Source of the DNA: Candidatus Wolbachia massiliensis
GTDB lineage: Bacteria; Pseudomonadota; Alphaproteobacteria; Rickettsiales; Anaplasmataceae
Reading direction: 5' to 3'
Assembly (NCBI RefSeq): GCF_014771645.1
Contig: NZ_CP061738.1
Location: 207,509-245,090, forward strand
DNA: 37,582 nt
Position numbers and translations under genes: made by a program. Below the pieces are notes generated by a model. That model did not search any database and was not told where the DNA came from. It worked only from the letters and a program-made list of their open reading frames with translations. Below are positions 33,489 through 37,582 of this stretch, piece by piece; the first letter of the stretch is position 1; the number at the start of each line of letters is the position of its first letter.

Positions 33489-34259
33489 ATGCGTATATTA
33501 CTAATTGAAGATGATCAAGTAAGTGCAAGAACTGTAGTTAATGCTTTAACTTCTGATGGGCACTTTTGTGATGTTGTGACTTCTGCGCAAGACTACAACA
33601 ATAATATGGTTTCCTCAAATGGAGATCACTATGACCTAGTTATTCTAGATATACACTTACCTGGTGATATTGATGGATATGATATATTGTTAAGATTAAG
33701 GAGTGCAAAAATTAAAGTTCCTGTCTTAATACTTTCATGTATATCTGCTGTTAATCAAAAAGCTAAAGGGCTTGGATACGGTGCTGATGATTATTTAACT
33801 AAACCATTTCATAAAAGTGAGCTACTAGCTCGAATAAAGGCAATAGTACGTCGTACTAAAGGCCATCCTGAATCAGTGATAAAAATTGGTAATATAAATA
33901 TCAATTTTGATCACAGGATCGTTGAGGTAAGGGGTAAAACGGTTCATCTTACTAATAAAGAATATTCTATGATAGAATTACTAGCGTTACGTAAAGGAAC
34001 AGTGTTAACAAAAGAAATGTTTTTAAATCATCTTTATAACGGCTTGGATGAACCTTCAGATAATAAGATAGTTGATGTCTTTATGTGCAAATTACGTAAG
34101 AAACTTGAAAGTGCAAACGATGGAAAAAGCCATATAGAAACTGTTTGGGGCAGAGGATATGTTCTGAAAGAGTATGTTGATGATGAAGAATATTCTAATG
34201 TTAATATGGGCGAAAGTAGTAGTAGCTGTCAAACAGAACAAGTGAAGGATAGTGCATGA
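33489..34259 (+). CDS. ctrA: Cell-cycle response regulator CtrA
   Basis: This 256-aa OmpR-type response regulator is the master cell-cycle transcription factor of alphaproteobacteria. The receiver domain (about residues 1-120) has the acidic pair EDD, phospho-acceptor Asp55 in VILDIHLPG and Lys in YLTKPF. The winged-helix DNA-binding domain (about 130-230) ends in HIETVWGRGYVL. A Ser-rich tail of about 25 residues follows and ends in -Ser-Ala. In Caulobacter a hydrophobic C-terminal Ala-Ala is the ClpXP degradation tag; here the last two residues are only similar. GGGGTG lies before the ATG. Confidence 0.95.
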   Translation: MRILLIEDDQVSARTVVNALTSDGHFCDVVTSAQDYNNNMVSSNGDHYDLVILDIHLPGDIDGYDILLRLRSAKIKVPVLILSCISAVNQKAKGLGYGADDYLTKPFHKSELLARIKAIVRRTKGHPESVIKIGNININFDHRIVEVRGKTVHLTNKEYSMIELLALRKGTVLTKEMFLNHLYNGLDEPSDNKIVDVFMCKLRKKLESANDGKSHIETVWGRGYVLKEYVDDEEYSNVNMGESSSSCQTEQVKDSA

Positions 34260-34307
34260 AATGCTTATACATTTAGATATAGTACATAGTCTATATTTGC
34301 ATTGAGG

Positions 34308-34656
34308 CCTAGGTGAAATATAAGCCGAGTTCTGTTTATGTAGCTATTTATCTGGAATAAATGTTACCATTTATTGCATGCGATTTACCCGAGTAGATAT
34401 GAGGAAAAGCATAAGGTCTACTCTTATTTAATCTTGCTCCTAGTGTTGGTTACTCAACTACCAATGTTGCCATTGTTATGGTGTGCTCTTACCACACCTT
34501 TTCACCCTTACCTAAAAATATTTTAGGCGGTAATTTTCTGTAGTCCTATAACTGGAGTTACCTCCGGCGGGCGTTACCCGTCACTATTTTTCCTTGGAGC
34601 CCGGACTTTCCTCTGCTGTGTTTATCACACAACAGCAGCTACTTATTTCACCTAGC
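34308..34656 (-). ncRNA. rnpB: RNase P RNA
   Basis: This is the catalytic RNA that removes tRNA 5' leaders. On the minus strand it shows the universal conserved blocks: GAGGAAAGTCCGGGCTCC near the 5' end (CR I), then AGGGTGAAA, GGTAAGAGCACACC, and the 3' AACAGAACTCGGCTTA block (CR V). The ends pair to form P1 (CTAGGTGAAATA at the 5' end with TATTTCACCTAG at the 3' end). Boundaries are set from P1 and may be off by a few bases. The size of about 349 bases fits Rickettsiales type A. Confidence 0.93.
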
Positions 34657-34662
34657 AACTGT

Positions 34663-34690
34663 ATTTTAACATGAAAATCATAAAAGTAAA
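34663..34690 (-). promoter_or_regulatory. Predicted rnpB promoter
   Basis: On the minus strand TTTACT (34690-34685) and TAAAAT (34668-34663) are 16 bases apart, placing the start about 7 bases downstream, at the P1 helix of RNase P RNA. This agreement supports both calls. Confidence 0.6.
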
Positions 34691-35262
34691 CTAACTGTTT
34701 GCATATCAAACGTTAGACTACAACTAAAGGTGATATTTTGGTACATCATTACTATTCCAAGATAGGCCGATTTCACTCTTGGAATCTGAACTCCTACTGC
34801 TTTTAGGCGATGGGCTACTTGATCTACTACTATTCTCTACTGACACACTGTTTAGCGCTGTTTCAGATCGCATAGATATATCACCACTATTTTTTCTGCT
34901 ATTAATGACAAGAAGTTCATCGTTGCTGCCATTTGAACATGATTCCCGACTAGCTGAGCTGCTACTTGAATATGACTCCAAATCAGCTAATTCTAACACA
35001 GGAGCAGCATTATAACGACGATGTTTCTGAACACATTTATATACTATGAATCCTATAATTCCAATAAAGATGCCCATTACTCCAAGTACAGATCCTGCTA
35101 TTATTCCTGTGTTAGAACCAGTTATAGTATGTTGAACTGGATGCGGAGAAGAAGTGGATTGAGGAAGTAAAGTCGTGGTAAACATAGGAATTGTTGATTT
35201 TTTTATTCTAGTACTCGGTATGGTAAACACTGTCTGTGTAGTTTTCTCTGAGTTTGTTGTTA

Positions 35263-35418
35263 GAGCATTAGTTGAAGTTATAATATTTGTAGTTGCCTGT
35301 GAAGTAGTAGTTGTTTCTGCTACTGTTGTTGGTTTCACTATTGTAGATCTTGTAGTACTTGTTTGAGTTGTTGATTCTGTTGAAGGTTTACTCATTGCAG
35401 AAGTTGGTGAAACGGTAA
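35263..35418 (-). repeat. Thr/Ser stalk repeat, unit 2
   Basis: Part of the mucin-like gene; nearly identical to 35467-35622 at an offset of 204 bases (68 codons). The best-conserved core encodes SKPSTESTTQTSTTRSTIVK. The offset is a multiple of three, so the reading frame is kept. Confidence 0.8.
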
Positions 35419-35466
35419 CTGTTGAAGATTTTGCAGCACTTGTTTCGATATCCGAAGTTACTATTG

Positions 35467-35622
35467 GAGCATTAGTTGAAGTTGTAATATCTGTAGTCAC
35501 CTGTGAAGTAGTAGTTGTTTCTGCTACTGTTGTTGGTTTCACTATTGTAGATCTTGTAGTACTTGTTTGAGTTGTTGACTCTGTTGAAGGTTTACTTACT
35601 GTAGAAGTAAATGAAACGGTAG
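35467..35622 (-). repeat. Thr/Ser stalk repeat, unit 1
   Basis: Partner of 35263-35418; the two units differ by scattered substitutions outside the core, so the duplication is not brand new. Confidence 0.8.
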
Positions 35623-36067
35623 TTGGAGTTAGTGACTCTGTTGTTGATTCAGTAATCTCTTTAGTTTCTGTTGTACTGGTAATTGTGGCAGCTGACGCTT
35701 TTTCAGAAGCTATAACTGTTTCTGTGATAGTTATAGGAGCAACGGTACTACTAGAAATAATGCTTGGCGTTAGTCGACCATTAATGATATTAACAAAATT
35801 GCCGAGAGTTTTTATACTATCTGCAGGTATTATCGTTGCTTTAAGAAATTTTCTAGAGCCATTTTGGTTAAAAAAAGTTGTAACATTTTCTCCACTTACC
35901 GCAGTTACGGTAAGGCCACTTTGGTCACTGTCTTTAACATAAAATTGTTTTAAAGGATCTTCATATTCACAAACAGTAAAGTTCGATTTTGATCCATTCT
36001 TAACAAGACTTATTAAATATAGTCTTTGCTTATTATAAGACTGATCTTCTGCAAGAAAAGCAACTAT

Positions 36068-37028
36068 AGACCTGCTGCGAAGTGGTACGTACTAATTTCA
36101 GGATAAATTAGGTTAAAAAAGCAGTTGGCTAAAACCCATGCCTCAAATTCACGAGACCAGCTGTTATGTTAAATCTCATGTTATATTTTTTCTGAAAGTT
36201 GCGGTAAACGTACGACAAAATCTTGAATATTTTCAATTCTCGTATCTTATTTTCGACCCTCATTCTAAATGATGCCAACTCTCGGTTGTGCTCCTTTTGC
36301 TCCTCAGTTAGTAGCTTTTTTCGGTATTTTTTGTATGGTATCACAACATTACTTTGCAACTTTTGCCATCCCTGATAGCCAGAATCAGCATGCTTTATAC
36401 TGTCCGTAGGCAGCAATTTCTCCTGTTTTCTTATCCGAAAATCGTGAATTTTCCCACGGTAAGATCTTGAAACCGATAGAATTTGCCCACTTTCTTCGAT
36501 CACAATTTTTGTTTTCATAGTCGTCATTTTTTTCTTTCCTTAGTAAGATCTCTTACGTTTTTTGCTTTCTTTTGGCTGCTGTATCTGCTGTTCTGTAACA
36601 TCTGCCAGTACCTTCAAAATCCTCTCTGGAGTTAGGGTTCTGTCCTTTTTTATGGTAATTTTTTTGGCCAGTAGCGGCTCTATTTTCTTCAAAAGTCGGC
36701 AAATATTTGCATTATGTAAATTGAAAAGGCAGCCCAAAAATCTGTGGGTTATGTAGGTCCGATAATACAAAATTACGCACAGCATTTTATCTTCCAGCGT
36801 TGGTAATTTAGCAGTTCTTCCGTGGCGCTTTTTCTGTTTTTCAAGCTTTTCCCACTCTGGCCTTACTTTTTTAACAATTTTTTCGAATTCTTCTATTTTC
36901 AATCCCGTTATATCTCGAAAATTTCTTGGGTGTTTATTTACTTTATGGTAATTTAGACTCATTTTCCCTCACTTCTCATCCCTCTTTTTCTTACTTTACC
37001 ATCTTTTACACTATTTTGCAGCAAGTCT
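36068..37028 (-). mobile_element. IS5-superfamily element, copy 4 (961 bp, decaying)
   Basis: Flanked by a TAT duplication (36065-36067, 37029-37031) inside the mucin-like gene. It differs from copies 1-3 at three positions I can see (36163, 36509, 36541), so it is the oldest of the four. Confidence 0.94.
36129..36962 (-). pseudogene. IS5-superfamily transposase, copy 4, nonsense mutation
   Basis: Same 277-codon gene as copies 1-3, but a G-to-T change at 36541 turns the Ser codon of KRSYSGKKK into a TAA stop after 140 residues. A Glu-to-Lys and an Ile-to-Thr change lie downstream. The first catalytic Asp may remain (VLADVTEQQ), but the second Asp and the Glu are lost from the product, so it is inactive in cis. 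Confidence 0.92.
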
Positions 37029-37582
37029 TATATCATTGCCTTCAGTTCGTTTCACATACTGTAGAAAATTTATTTCACCTGGATGAGAAGTAATAGATGA
37101 TACCGCATTTATTCGACATCCTTTCTTGCTAAGTAAGCATTCGTCAATGTCTTTGCTATCTTTCAGATTCTGGACTACGTCAGCCATATCAAATTTAAAA
37201 ATTTGTGTTTTTTTCACCTCTTGATTTTCCTTGGTAATTTTTTTGCTCATTTGTGCATACAGCATCGTGTTTCCATCCAATGCCAATTGTCCTGGATTAT
37301 CAAATTTGAATAATTTTCTTTCTATGACACCATTTTTTCCAGCTAGTGCTTTAAATTTTCCACTTTCATTTGACCTTAAGTACCAGAAAACTAGAGTTTG
37401 ATCATTTAAATTATGGGCGATTACAATTACAGCGCCATTATTAACCTTCACTGCTCTTGATTGAAGGTAGCTATTATCTTCATTTGCAAGACTATTATTC
37501 TTAATATTCTTTTGTAGTTTTGTTTTACTAAAGTGTTCAACTGAAGGAGTACTAGCTAATTGCTTAATTGCGTAGGCATTAA

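Larger units (their letters stand above)
34724..37582 (-). pseudogene. Mucin-like, Thr/Ser-rich single-pass membrane protein, split by IS5; 5' end beyond the window
   Basis: The frame enters at the right edge, continues to 37029, is interrupted by IS5 copy 4, and resumes at 36067 to stop at 34724. Removing IS5 and one TAT rejoins it in frame as GNDIVAFLAEDQ, giving more than 600 residues. Order: a non-repetitive, beta-rich extracellular-type region (NLNDQTLVFWYLRSNE...; DECLLSKKGC); a Thr/Ser/Pro-rich stalk of about 200 residues with a 68-residue duplication; one membrane span (GIIAGSVLGVMGIFIGIIGF) with a basic stop-transfer KCVQKHRR; and a Ser-rich tail ending KYHL. This resembles the layout of eukaryotic mucin-type membrane proteins. 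I do not recognise a family. A surface or host-interaction role is inference. Confidence 0.8.

Noticed and set aside
34724-37582. Host (eukaryotic) contamination for the mucin-like gene
   Set aside because: It is adjacent to rnpB, uninterrupted by introns, has the same base composition, and carries a Wolbachia IS5 copy found elsewhere in the window.

Overview
The window is AT-rich alphaproteobacterial DNA that I assign with high confidence to Wolbachia (Rickettsiales endosymbiont). The grounds are the FtsZ, CtrA, trigger factor, ClpP/ClpX/Lon and SdhB sequences, small palindromic dispersed repeats, several families of insertion sequences known from Wolbachia, and a WO-type large serine recombinase. 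The supergroup and strain cannot be told from the window alone.

Layout. 1-557 is repeat-bearing non-coding DNA. 558-2399 (minus) holds two unrecognised genes. 2642-11825 is ordinary core: a Bax-inhibitor-1 membrane protein with cox11, a BON lipoprotein, tRNA-Leu, the protein quality-control cluster tig-clpP-clpX-lon, a short RNase D, and tRNA-Gly. 11948-12433 encodes a small membrane protein. 12434-21285 is a transposon graveyard: an IS256 remnant, a broken PD-(D/E)XK (Rpn-type) nuclease tail, an internally deleted IS630, and then nested IS256, IS630 and IS5 copies. These are arranged around a perfect 1.35-kb inverted repeat. They interrupt and partly duplicate the second gene of an unrecognised two-gene cassette (18395-22582, minus). 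22782-25915 carries a serine recombinase whose 3' end abuts a comM (Mg-chelatase-like ATPase) gene that has lost its N-terminus, which looks like an integration scar. 26000-34259 returns to core: a small membrane protein, ftsZ-EVE-ybeY, sdhB, then on the minus strand gpsA-pgpA-GNAT-PAS protein, then ctrA. rnpB (RNase P RNA) lies on the minus strand at 34308-34656. From 34724 to the right edge (minus) runs a large gene for a mucin-like, Thr/Ser-rich protein with one membrane span, split by a fourth IS5 copy.

How it works together. The trigger factor/ClpXP/Lon block handles nascent-chain folding and proteolysis. ftsZ and ctrA are the cell-cycle pair, and both have CtrA-box-like sites upstream. 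gpsA and pgpA supply the glycerophosphate backbone and PG for membrane phospholipids. The accessory part shows at least three layers of transposition (IS256 and IS630 first, IS5 into both) followed by recombination between copies. It can be dated relatively, because three IS5 copies appear identical while the fourth has three substitutions including a nonsense mutation.

The best candidates for something undescribed are the overlapping two-gene cassette (398 aa plus a reconstructed 369-aa partner with a Cys-X2-Cys motif and a winged-helix-like C-terminus) and the mucin-like membrane protein with a 68-residue repeat. I cannot assign a function to either from sequence alone.
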